NCBI GenBank assembly: GCA_021613335.1
Contig: JAJTWR010000302.1
Span: forward strand, 1,184,258 to 1,248,257
Direction of reading: 5' to 3'
Length of the DNA: 64,000 nt
DNA from: Whitmania pigra
Lineage: Eukaryota; Annelida; Clitellata; Hirudinida; Haemopidae
In this document: positions 1-28,960 of the stretch, piece after piece
Position numbering within the stretch: position 1 is the first letter of the stretch
Layout of the letters: the number at the start of each line of letters is the position of its first letter
Program-made: the position numbers and the translations under genes
Notes under the pieces: generated by a model
The model's input: the letters and a program-made list of their open reading frames with translations, nothing else
Databases searched by the model: none
What the model was told of the DNA's origin: nothing

Positions 1-37
1 AACTAAATTGGATTAATCATCTTTGAGTATTAGTTAC

Positions 38-4973
<4,936 letters not shown>

Positions 4974-5039
4974 ATTTTTACAATTAGTATCTTTACAAGT
5001 TCACTCTTGAAAGCCTGTCTCCGCAACTGTCGCGATATT

Positions 5040-5467
5040 TCCAGCTTATTGTCGGTTGGCGAAACAGTAAATCACATTCCAAACACTCCAGACGTCCACC
5101 AATAAGAGGTATATAAGATATAGCAACAAACGAAAAGTGAATTCAACTTAAAGATTTGTTAGGCTTTGCCCGTCATTTGGAAAATATAAGAAAAAATTAA
5201 GTAAATCTATTATTAAAAAAAAATTAAATTTTAAACATTTATTTTACGTTTAAAATTTCCTTAAATTATTTCAATAATTTACCACTTCGGACGAAAATTT
5301 TAGTAGTTGCGCCACTTCCCCTAAATCCGCCACCTGTTCCAATGCGTGGCCCTCCGCAAAATTGTTCTAGACAAATTGCTATAGACAGTGACACCGATGA
5401 ACATTTTTGGCACACTACGTGGTGCGCGTAATGGTGACCATTTTAGGGGTGACACCAAAAAATATTT
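5040..5467. other. Gene-free stretch upstream of MLCK
   Basis: Presumed 5' flank of the MLCK gene, followed from about 5290 by more GC-rich, repeat-like DNA with no open frame. The motif AGGGGTGACA occurs at about 5445 and again at about 6945 on the far side of the foldback element, so that element may have inserted into an older repeat. I recognise no promoter element. Confidence 0.4.
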
Positions 5468-5810
5468 ACGACGGTGAAGTTAGCAAGACTTCAGCAAGAA
5501 CTTTGACATCTAATAACTCCGGAACGCGTAGAGCTAAAAATATAATTTTTTTTTGTTAGAAAGGTCTTGCTTTAGAAAATGATGCGCGTAAAAAATAATG
5601 TATTTTGAATAAAAATGAATTTTTGGTTAACGTATAAGGCTTTGATCGCCGATAACGTAAAATTCCTTAACGCGCTTGAAATTTTAAAAACATATTTAAA
5701 ATCTGCAAATTATTTCCTTTCTAAAAATATATGTTTCGTTAACGTGTCTCCAGCGCAAGCACCGAAATTTAATTTTTTAAAAAGACCGATTTTGTGTTTA
5801 CCATAGATAT
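5468..5810 (+). repeat. Left terminal inverted repeat of foldback element
   Basis: Runs from ACGACGGTGAAG to CCATAGATAT and matches the reverse complement of 6586-6929 with only a few mismatches. The high similarity of the arms argues for recent activity or gene conversion. Confidence 0.88.
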
Positions 5811-5940
5811 AACACATACGTAAATGGTTCAATTTACATTACTTTTTTATTTTTCTGTTATAAAAATTAATAAATAATAAATCTAAGTTATTTTTTAATA
5901 TTTAGTGTGCGTTAGCAACGATTGCACTAAATGGGACTGA

Positions 5941-6389
5941 CGTATCCGTATGACGGAGGCTGTCACTTTGTTTGTTTCATTGTTATAAATGACTCAAAAA
6001 AAGTACTATTTTACGCTCCGATGCCATGAGAGAGTCGAATTCTGGAAAAGATGAAGAGATTTTTTGATTCACTTTGCAGAAGCTCAAAAAATAACAGGTG
6101 GATGAACATTACGATGAAGAGGGGGCCGTGGACAGGTGTGCAACGCGATAGTCACAACTGTGGCATTTATGTAGCCTTTACGCTTCGGGCTATGGACGAA
6201 GAGGGTGATTATCCAATTGATGGGATAGCCCCAGATGATATTCGGATATCATATGCAAAAGAAATTCTTCGTCTTTCAGACGATATGACCAACACATGCC
6301 TTTACAGTGGATCGACGGAGGATGACAGTGGTTACCAATGCGATGCCTGTAACAGACGAGCCCACATACACCGCACTAACATATCGTAA
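5941..6389 (+). pseudogene. C48 (Ulp1/SENP-like) cysteine protease fragment inside foldback element
   Basis: The longest open stretch (6051-6389, 112 codons) contains QRDSHNCGIYVAFTLRAM. This fits the C48 block with the oxyanion Gln and nucleophile Cys (QxDxxxCGxY). About 80 bp upstream, in another frame, is CHFVCFIVIND then YAPMP, resembling the His-containing HW...VI block and the following DP motif, but with Ala where Asp is expected. The two pieces are out of frame and separated by a stop. The domain is therefore broken, and its catalytic Asp appears lost. No transposase is visible beside it. Confidence 0.6.
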
Positions 6390-6585
6390 AAAACTCAACA
6401 ATGGAATGGCAGTTCATTTATGTGCTGCTTTTGCATGCAGTATTATAGCGTCGTATAGCAAGCTCATGAAAAGTTCCAGTTTTTCTTCAATAAAACATTT
6501 TAACTTATGTTTTCGTTAATAAAAATACAAAATTTATATTACTGGTATATGTTTTACATTTTTTTAACGAAAGTAAAGCGTTTTT

Positions 6586-6929
6586 ATATCTATGGTAAAC
6601 ACGAAATCGGTCTTTTTTAAAAATTAAATTTCGGTACTTGCGCTGGAGACACGTTAACGAAACATATATTTTTAGAAAGAAAATAATCTGTAGATTTTAA
6701 ATATGTTTTTAAAATTTCAAGCGCGTTAAGGAATTTTACGTTATCGGCGATCAAAGCCTTATACGTTAACCAAAAATTCATTTTTATTCAAAATACATTA
6801 TTTTTTACGCGCATCATTTTCTAAAGCAAGACCTTTCTAACAAAAAAAAAATTATATTTTTAGCTCTACGCGTTCCGGAGTTATTAGATGTCAAAGTTCT
6901 TGCTGAAGTCTTGCTAACTTCACCGTCGT
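6586..6929 (-). repeat. Right terminal inverted repeat of foldback element
   Basis: Begins ATATCTATGG and ends CTTCACCGTCGT, the mirror of the left arm. Both arms include an unusual set of GCG-containing segments (for example GCGCGTTAAGG) in an otherwise AT-rich context. Confidence 0.88.
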
Positions 6930-7630
6930 TGATGAAAGTATGAAGGGGTGACAACACGGGTTTCCCACACCAGATGACATTGGCTTAGCTCTGGGGGCTG
7001 GGGTACATGTCTCCGGGTGCAAGGTGCAGGGCGCCAAAATGAGGCTTTTTATGTTCGTATTATGTACAACATTGTATACATTATATACATATATATAACA
7101 TTATAATAACCGAACAAAGGTAATAAATCGGTCACAAGATGACTGCAGCGGCTACATCAAACATATCATACGTCTGCCACCAACTTTGGACGAGTTTAAA
7201 AAAGCTCTGCCCGTAACAGTAAAGCTGGAGGGCACGATCAGAAGCAGTTGAAGCTATCTATGAAGGACTGGATGAACTATAGTAGGGCTGCCAGACAAAT
7301 TAACGGAGGACTAAACTGATAAAATAAAACGTTGTTTAATCAACAAACCAGTAGAAGCTCAACAACACAATGGCGACTAGAGAACAAAAAGCTTAGAACT
7401 CTAAACATGTTTGTTTGTTTGTTTGTTTGTTTATTTGATTATAGTCCTTTGCATAACAGTAAAAACATGTAACAAAGGAACTATATATATATCCACAGCA
7501 TGGCTAGGTCACAACTAGAGAACATTAACATAATAAAAACATTGATGTCGCTATTCCAACATGAACTATGACGCCTAAACCAGAAATGATGCAGCACAGT
7601 TACTGGAGTATTAAATTTTAACTTCATAGT
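6930..7630. other. Gene-free stretch with a (GTTT)n tract
   Basis: No coding frame recognised. A short (GTTT)n simple repeat lies at about 7409-7432. The part nearest the foldback element (6945-7050) is GC-richer and probably belongs to an older repeat. Confidence 0.4.
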
Positions 7631-7634
7631 TTTC

Positions 7635-8640
7635 TTGAATGCAATTCTTGGAAAAATTGATCGTTTACAGATGCGCTTACAAGATCCTAGTATGAATTTC
7701 AAGGAAGGCGCAACTGAGATTGAATCTTTGGAACAAGAACTTGTCAAGCTTCATGATGATTTGAGTCAAGTTGCTGTAGAAAACACCAAAACAAAATGCA
7801 CAGCCTGTGGATTGAGGTGGACATTGAGGCGACATTAGAAGATTCCTGGAGAACTGGCAAAAGAAGAAATTGTGCGGGTTATGTAGAGCATATTTGATTG
7901 ACTTCAAAGGGAAATGTCAACGTGTTTTTACGACAAAAAGATCTGTACTCAAAATTTGTATTGCTGCTGGACTTTAAAATTCTTCTATCTGATATGCAAC
8001 ATCAGATGCAATTTATCAAAGTTACACAAATTTTTGAAATTACTAAGACACGGACATCAATGGGGACGAACTTTTAACAGAAATTGAGGATTGCAAATTA
8101 CTATTCAGTAACCGGAATGAAGGTCTATCAGAAACCCCATTGGATCTTGGTTTTATTGCGTTTTATGAAAGTGATTCATTTCCAAATTTTCTAATTTTCC
8201 TGCAAATTTTATTACCAACAGTGGCTGTTTCAGTAATTGTAAGCTATCGTTCAGCAAATTAAAACTTATTTTGGTGAATTATTTTCGTGCTTCGATGGGA
8301 CAGGATCATCTAGGTCAGTGGTGCACAACTATGAACATCAGACAATCAAGTTCCCAATTTTGCTTTTATTCTCGAGTACATGTGTCATTGTTTGCGTTGT
8401 CTTGATGTTGATAAAGTCTAAAATTGGAAATATATATAATATTTTACATGTCTCTTTTTATCTCTGCTCCGGAGGTTCTCCGAATTCTGCTTGTAGCCCT
8501 CTTCCAAAAAATATTGTGTATCACTGGTCTAATTGATCTTGCTCTTCTTAATAAGTAATCTTAGAGTTGCAAGAGAGACATTGGAAAAAAGAGATTTTGC
8601 TTATGTCAAAGACCAGTTTGAGACAGCGTAATCAAGAAAA
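7635..8640 (+). pseudogene. Decayed hAT-family (ZMYM1-like) transposase, C-terminal half
   Basis: Fragments in shifting frames follow the C-terminal part of hAT transposases related to the host gene ZMYM1. In order they are LQDPSMNFKEGATEIESLE (7680 on), LAKEEIVRVM..SIFD.LQREM (about 7850), LLTEIEDCKLLFSNRNEGL (about 8075), then YESDSFPNFLIFLQILLPT. Next come a degenerate dimerisation block (SKLKLILVNYFRASMGQDHL), LIDLALLN (8528 on) and RETLEKRDFAYVKDQFETA. Multiple stops and frameshifts show it is dead. The dimerisation block is split by the MITE at 8316-8526. The N-terminal half was not found upstream. Confidence 0.7.
8316..8526. mobile_element. Small hAT-type MITE nested in the hAT pseudogene
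   Basis: A 211-bp insert with imperfect terminal inverted repeats: left end CAGTGGTGCACAA, right end (reverse complement) CAGTGATACACAA. Flanking octamers ATCTAGGT and GTCTAATT match at 5 of 8 positions, as an aged 8-bp target duplication would. Taking out the insert plus one flank joins GQDHL to IDLALLN in frame, exactly where hAT proteins have a continuous dimerisation motif. That supports both boundaries. Confidence 0.65.
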
Positions 8641-8649
8641 ATAAATCTT

Positions 8650-9497
8650 TTATAGACTGTGTAATTCAGAATACGTCAGTGACTGAATGAGTCAATATAA
8701 TTTCTATAAATTTGCTTCTTTAAATACAATGTTTCATTAAAGTTTAATTTTTTCCTTTTTCGATGGAATAAAAAAATGTGATTAAACGGGGTGGATGGAG
8801 CGGGACGCCAATTTTATAGTTTGTCTCCGGGCGAAAAATACCCTAGCTACGCCATTGCCACTCTTTAATGAGGCTCCTCTAAAATCCCTATAAAGGGCTT
8901 ATTTTAAAAGTATACGTAAGCATTGCCTTCAATTATCCCCAAATAAACCATAAGGAAAATATTTCTGCTTGAAAAGGTTTTAGAAAGAATGCAAGCAACG
9001 GCTTGATTATACAAAAATATATCTTCCAAGCAAAAATGATCTCATATGGCGTTGAATAATTGCTCTGCGCCAAAGTGCCGGGTCTAATCTCCGTAAATGA
9101 ACCCAATTCGGTTTTTATCGCCACCACAGCTAACTCCGTTTTCTTAACATCTCGACAAAATTCTCATGACCACACCCAACTTCATAAAAACGCGACTTTT
9201 CTCTTTTAGTTTTTGTTAAAAAAGTTTTGTTTTAGACCTTTTAGGCTTTTAGGAACAACAAAAATCCTGTTGCTGAAGGACTGGAGGGAAGAAATTCAGT
9301 GAGGTATTGAGGAGCTGCGGCGGCCTTGTAGACCAGGAAAAGGATTTTGAAGGTGATTCTGCCCAGAATTTTCAGCCAATGGTGGCCTATCAGGATGTCA
9401 TCGGAATAGCTGTGGTTTGTTTTATTTGGGGATTTAAGGAATCTCCTATTCCGAAAAACATTTTATCAGCGATAAAAATGAAAAAAAAAACAATGTC
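8650..9497. other. Gene-free stretch
   Basis: AT-rich sequence with only short, unrecognised open frames. A few GC-richer patches (about 8790-8850) look like worn repeats but I cannot classify them. Confidence 0.35.
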
Positions 9498-9565
9498 AAG
9501 TGGAACTCGAAACCACCAACGCACGCAGGCACGTAACCCATTTGGCCAACCTGCAATTTTTTTTT
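9498..9565 (-). mobile_element. SINE head fragment (tRNA-like), minus strand
   Basis: Read on the minus strand it contains TGCAGGTTGGCCAAATGGG, GTTACGTGCCTGCG and GGTTTCGAGTTCCA, matching the box A and box B parts of the SINE at 26455. Only the head is present. Confidence 0.55.
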
Positions 9566-12500
9566 ATCGATATATAAAGATAAACAATTATCAAGGTAAC
9601 ATAAGGTTAATTTAATTTTAATTTAATTTTAATTGTTCTAATGCAAATAGTGCTGCCCATGAAGCAACGATAACGGTGATGATAGAAATGATGACTTCAC
9701 CGTTAACGACAGCAGACAGGTATCTGCATAATTAAATTAGACAGGTACCCAATGTTGAGTGAGCGATAATGAAGGCACCAACTTAAAGGTAATTGCTCGA
9801 TTCACAATGAAAATCGCAATGAAAGTAAATATATCCAAGCATGCAAAGCATAAAAATGAAATCGCTCTAAGCAGTTCCAATTTATTCAATAAAGCTTGAA
9901 TTTAAAAGTAAGTGTGAGTTATGCTTGAGACTGAAAATCCTTTACATTAATCATTTTATTCTCTCAAATCAATGGTAACACGATGAAAAATTGCTGGAAA
10001 TTTTATAATTTGACATAAGTTAGTCGAAAAATATAAGTAATGCGTAAATGTAAGTTTTATCTTATCTCGCGTGGAGTCATTTTTCATGCTTAGAACGGTT
10101 GCATTCTCATCGGCGTTTTCAAGCTGTTTGTCAGAGGGAATAAACAACCTCCTATGCTGGTTTTCAATTATTAAAAAAAAATGTGTTGCAGCTTAGGATA
10201 TTTAAGTGGAAGTGACTACTAGTAATGATATTATCTATGTTACAATAATATTTGCTACTGCTCATTCAATTTATTTTAAATCATAGGTTTAATTGATCTG
10301 CATCATTAATGTAAGGTGATGTAAGGATTGCCGTGGATAAATTCTTATGTAGTCATTAAGTTATATTAAGCAACATAATAAATTACTCACATTGGAATTT
10401 CTCACGTATTTTACGGATAATTTACATCCTTCAGTGGGAAACAGTTAAATTTAATTTTAAAATAATCAATTTTTTTTAGATTATTTGTTGAGCGTAATTA
10501 GCAATACAAAACATGATCAATTAAAAAATACTTAAACAATTTAGAAACTCAAAAATAATAAGTGAATTTGTATGACGTCATTTGTAGGCGTAAGCATCAG
10601 CTACTCTTAGATCATTTTACAGCGCCGTCATCCAAAGGCTCTCTGTTGTGGTGGTTCAAGTTGGGTTACGAACACGACACATAACGACTGCTGCTCTTAT
10701 CGTCACTAAGCGCAAAACATTTGACAAACAACTTTTCACCCAGAAACCGATATTCTGCACTAAGGAGTTTAATAATTCCTCTTTTAGCACCAACAGGTAC
10801 TATGTAAAGCAAATATCTAGTTTAACGACCTTAAAATTTATTGGGACTCTTGAATTCTTTGCCCCTTTTGGAACCTTGACTTTCCACAATCAAGTTTTTT
10901 TACTGGATGAATGCCTTTGAATTCGATTGGCCGTTCTTCCAGGCGCAATCTGAATAAATGTGACAAGTTATAATTATTTTAATTAAGCACATGATATAAT
11001 CAATAGCAATCATCTACGAATTAGTCTTCACTATATTAGTTATAAAATAACCACCACCTTGAAGAGAAAGTAACCATGAACAAAAAAGGCAGGATTTGAA
11101 CTCTGGAACTCAAAGCAGGATTTAATTCTTTTCCATCTTGTGTGAATAATGTCTCTTCGACACGCACACGAGAATCACGTCCGAAATTTGAAGTTGAATG
11201 AAAATCTCATCAAAGTCTGCTCACGTTACAACAATCGAAAGATGCTCTCGTTTGGACCGACGTAGTTATTACATTAGTGGTTGCTAATGACGATGTTGAT
11301 GCTGTTGCGACTAATGATTTGTTGGAGATGACGCGAGAGTCAACTAGTCATCTACTCCTTCATCTACCGTCGCCTGCAGAGGTTCGAGGATCGTCCTGTT
11401 TGCTTGACGTGCATTTTTCATCCGATATTCTCTGAAAATGTATGTGATAGATTTTTTTTAAAGTTCACAGATATTCCGTTCGACGTGCATTTTCATGAAT
11501 ATTCCAACTGATACTCATAGATTTTCAACCGCCCAGACAATTAAAGGTGGGTTTAATGTTTGTGCTATTCTTCAAGATATTGTCCGGTTTTAAATAATTT
11601 AGTTTCAGGTGGAGCTTAAATCTTTAAAAATACTTTGGTAGGACATTAATAAAATAACAACATACTGACACAATTACATACTGACATATGTTGTTCTTTA
11701 AATATTAACAATCGATTTTAAATGTTAAACGAACCAAATATTCTGTTTGCGTTCAACAAATTGTTTTGCTATTTCACTCATTTGAACTTTATCAATGATT
11801 TTCTTATTAACATGACATATTGTAACCGCAAACGAGAAATTATTGTTTAGAAATCTTTAAATGTTTTTTGTCAATGAAATGTTCTTAAATTTAAGAAGGA
11901 TTAAATTACATTTTTCATCATCAATATCTCTATTTTCTAAATATAAACAAATTTCATATTCTAAAATTTAAAAAATTTAGAAGTTAATTTTATTTAATTA
12001 CCTAATACTCAGTTATCTAAAACGCACAGTATTTTTGAACTCATTAAACTCAGACATATCTTCTAAACAAATTGTCTTAGCATAAAAAATGTCCCGACTT
12101 CAGGGAAGCATTGACAAGAGATCTTTATTTGTCCGAAGCGCGTTTTACATCTCATCATAAAAATGAAGTTTTACTAAGTGATAGAGATTTTGCTTTATGA
12201 TCTTTATCGACCTTTAGTTTCCTATTTTGACTCAATTTTCTACTTTGAGCAAGCCACACAAATGCAAAAAAATTCATAAGATTCATTTCTCAAGGACAAA
12301 TCCAATAAAATCAGACTGTCTAATAGGAGTTTCAGGATGAAATATAAGATAGCCACTTTTGATCTTTTGTTACCACTAATTATGTTCAAAATATTTCTAT
12401 GGAAGTGATAACTGACGATTAATAGTAATATAAATAAACGTCACTTGCGTCCAAAAATATCTAAAATCCCATATTTTTTAAAAGTCGAAAGGTTTTGCAA

Positions 12501-14541
12501 GATAAAACTGAATTTTTGATGTTCGATATTATGATTTTTTTATCAGCTTTGGTTAAAATTAGAATAAATGTTATTAATTAGGGGGCTAATCGAAAATTGT
12601 TCTAACTAGCACTTTAGAGATAACTGCAAATTCGCCCTAATTGAAAGAATATTTTGATTATTGATGATGTTTTGTATAAATGATAATCATATTTCTAAAT
12701 AATTTTCTATGTATAATTTCTGTGACAGAAAGCTTTTGCCTGAAATTTCGAAACTCCTCTAGTTCTTTATTTATTCATAATCAAGTATTCGTACAAATTC
12801 TATTTTTTAGATAAGTGAAATCAACTGTGTAGATTATCTGGCGATTTTCTATTTTATTTTTTGCTCATCTGACTGGTTCTTTTTTTTTTTTGTGAGAATC
12901 GGTTTTGAATTGTTTCGTTGGAATAGGCAATCCATCAGTAATAAAATATAATGATGCACTGACTACGGAATATTAAATAAATTGTTTAATAAACTTTTGC
13001 CTTCATAACTATTTAGTTATAAATAATGTAATGAATAATTGTAATGTGATGACATTATAGCTGTGTTTAAAACATTTTTAAAACACAATTATTAGTATGG
13101 TCATATTCGAAGGAGATAAGATTGAGAGACGAGAAAAAGATAATCGAACATTTCAATTTATTCCAATTAAGAAATGGGCACTATCACTTCTTTATAACGT
13201 AACTTCTCGATAGCCTATTTTATCAAGTTTAATCTGATGGACTGACATTGCAGTGATATTACATTTTCTGAGCCTACTTTTCCAACTTGTACATTTTAAC
13301 AAACATCTCTGATCGATGAACACGATCCGTGAGGTGCGAACGAATTTTGGAGCTTTCTACTATTTTGCATACTCAGCTAGTGTCCTAAACCCATCAAATA
13401 TTCCTCCTTTGCTCCTTCCTCCGCTCTCTCCAAAATATTTTATCCTCCTTGGAGTTTCATTACAAATGGAGATGAAGGCGTTTAATGAGATGGTGTGATG
13501 ACGATAGCAGCGATATAGATGAAAGAGATACTAAATATTAGTACACATCTATTAGTAATACACCTTGAAATAATTGAAGAGTGTGGAAAAATAAATAACC
13601 CAAAAAATGGCTCACTCTATTTTATTAAAATTTGAAGGTAAGTGAACGGATGTTTAAACTGCTGTAAGATTAGGAAAGGATAGGGTAGTTTTATTAGCGT
13701 CCGTTGAATAACGAGATTATTTAGACGGAGCAGGACCACCTGCTCAACTTGAAAGCCTATCCCAGTTGTCATGCAATTCCGAGTCAATGCGCCGAAGTAG
13801 CAAGGACCGGCCGAGGCACCCCTAATTTAGAAAAATAGCCTTTCATCAACATCCTAGCAAAACATAACATAACATCAACATCTTAGCAAAACTTGAAATT
13901 GACGACAAGTCAAGAAAATAGCTTGAACTACAACAGGTGTAATCTTTTAATAAGAAGATTAGGAAAGCCTCCGATGTAACATTTCAATTGAACCCGGTTA
14001 TGTCGACAGCCTAGGGATTTCTCAAAAGCGTCGAGACAAAATTCTTGACTCTTTTCAGACACAAGAAATAGCTTTAACAATTGCTGAGAAAGATATTTCT
14101 TAATGGTTGATGATTCGGCAACATTTTTTTACCTCTATTGCTAATCGAACACTCGATTTTGGCTGATTGCCGATGTATCAATGTAATTTGTTTATTTCCA
14201 TTTCCATGTGAAATATGTTAATTTTAACGTTTTACAATCATTCGTATTATAATTGTAATGTATTTGTAATTGTATGCATGTATATTTTCTACTACAATCG
14301 GGTGAGGTTGAAATACATGAGATTTCTGGGTGGTCCGTGTTCCTCCTGCGAGTTGACTCTGTAATTCACCACAATCGCGAAGGTCATCGGAAGTTGAGTA
14401 AGTTATCCTGCTCGTCCTAAAAATGTTTTACAACATAACACACAGTTCGGGTAGGGTTATGCCCTTAGGATAACTCCATTTTTATTGTTAACATATTTCT
14501 TAGGAAATGACATCTGTTAACCAGCTAATTCTATTTTCAGG
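9566..14541. other. About 5 kb without recognisable gene, upstream of GPCR
   Basis: Mostly AT-rich single-copy-looking DNA. The only open frames above 60 codons (10648-10920, 90 codons; 13316-13498) have low-complexity or unrecognised translations and no splice or homology support. At about 11085-11110 there is an inverted box-B-like motif (AGGATTTGAACTCTGG), probably another SINE remnant. At 13700-13820 there is a GC-richer repeat-like patch. An acceptor-like CTATTTTCAG at 14531-14540 just before the GPCR start codon suggests a 5' non-coding exon somewhere in this region. Confidence 0.4.
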
Positions 14542-27653
<13,112 letters not shown>

Positions 27654-28960
27654 AAATATTTCTTTTAGTGATTGTAGATCAAGTGATTGTCGGATAGTAA
27701 AAAACAATTATAATTATTGTATGTTATTTTGGCCACGACGCTATTTAAAAAAAAAGTTCTAGTTTTCAAATCCAGCGTGACTTCATCTCCATCTTCTCGA
27801 ACTTCCATATTTTCTAGAGATGTCAAGACGTTCTTCGTTATGAAGCACACTTCATCAACCCTCGACATAAGATCAAAAAAAAAGCATATTCAAACTTTGA
27901 ATTTTCGCTTGGACTACATATTGTGTTGTTAAGTGGTATTATTATTGAATCGATTGAAATGACAAATTTTTGTTAGCTTTCTAAAATTATCATTTTTGAA
28001 TTTTTGGAGCATCAATTGAGAGTCCATTATCTTCGAATTTGCATCATTTTATCTTGATGCTTTGACTGAAGGAGGAGTCTGAAGCCTTTCTGAATTAATA
28101 AGAAATAGAGATTAGGAATTAATTAATAAGAAATGGGATAAAATAAACACTTTTATATAAAATTTAATTATGCAATTTTAGGTATTTCCAATTTTTTCGT
28201 GGAATTCGGATGAAATATTCGCAAGAGTTCAATAAATTTGATAAACCTCTAAAACTACTAAAACTAACGTGTTTCAGTGCGTTGTCTTAAAGATTGATCT
28301 AAGTATGTGAACGTATCTGAACCGAATTGGTTCGATGGTTTGTCATATAGACGTCATTCTTCTAACCCACTATAAATGAATGTCATGCCATGTTAGAATT
28401 AGGATGTCAAGCTGTATGTGAATAAAGAGATGCCGCGATGACTTAACTTGTTAATGTGTAAAATTATAAGTCTTCAAGCTAAAAATAAACATTTGTCTTC
28501 AACTCAAACATTATATTGTGAACACAAGAAAACTATACATTTCACAGAAACTAATTCTCATTCAGTCAGTTCTGTAAGGCAAATCACCGCACAAAATTAT
28601 TTTATGACGATTATTTAATGTATTAATTCTCATTCTCTATTAACCATTTTCTGAAAAATTGCACAAAACTTCACCTTTGGAAGTTTTGTTTTTTATTCAC
28701 ATAGTTTTTAGTATTTATTAATTTTGATTGAACCATTCGTTTACGGTGACCGGTGGTTCATTAAGTCGTGCGAGCTAAGAGTGTCCGGTGCTGAGTAAAG
28801 GTGGCTGTTGGGTGTAAGTCGTATAATTTAACGACCGCTGGCGAATGTTGTTTCATGGAAATACACATGAACTACGTTTTTTAAACTTGATTTTGTCTGG
28901 AAATTAATTTTTTCCGGATTTAGTATTCCTGACTAATAAAGAGGTGATACCAGCTTCAGC
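27654..28960. other. Intergenic region between GPCR and zinc-finger gene
   Basis: Presumed GPCR 3' UTR followed by the 5' flank of the zinc-finger gene. Only short unrecognised open frames occur (27665-27932 on both strands). I see no repeat or RNA gene. Confidence 0.4.

Larger units (their letters stand above)
5468..6929. mobile_element. Foldback DNA transposon with ~343-bp terminal inverted repeats
   Basis: A 1.46-kb unit bounded by long, nearly identical inverted repeats. The left arm begins ACGACGGTGAAG and the right arm ends CTTCACCGTCGT. Between them lies about 775 bp with a broken C48 (Ulp1-like) protease sequence and no visible transposase, so it is probably non-autonomous. Ulp1-type proteases travel with several DNA transposon groups, including some Mutator-like elements; I cannot assign the superfamily. 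I found no clear target-site duplication: left flank AATATTT, right flank TGATGAA. Confidence 0.85.

Noticed and set aside
9307..9615. 102-codon plus-strand open frame
   Set aside because: Its second half overlaps a SINE head in reverse orientation; no domain recognised.
10648..10920. 90-codon plus-strand open frame
   Set aside because: No recognisable domain, no splice partners, and within the length expected by chance in 5 kb of noncoding DNA.
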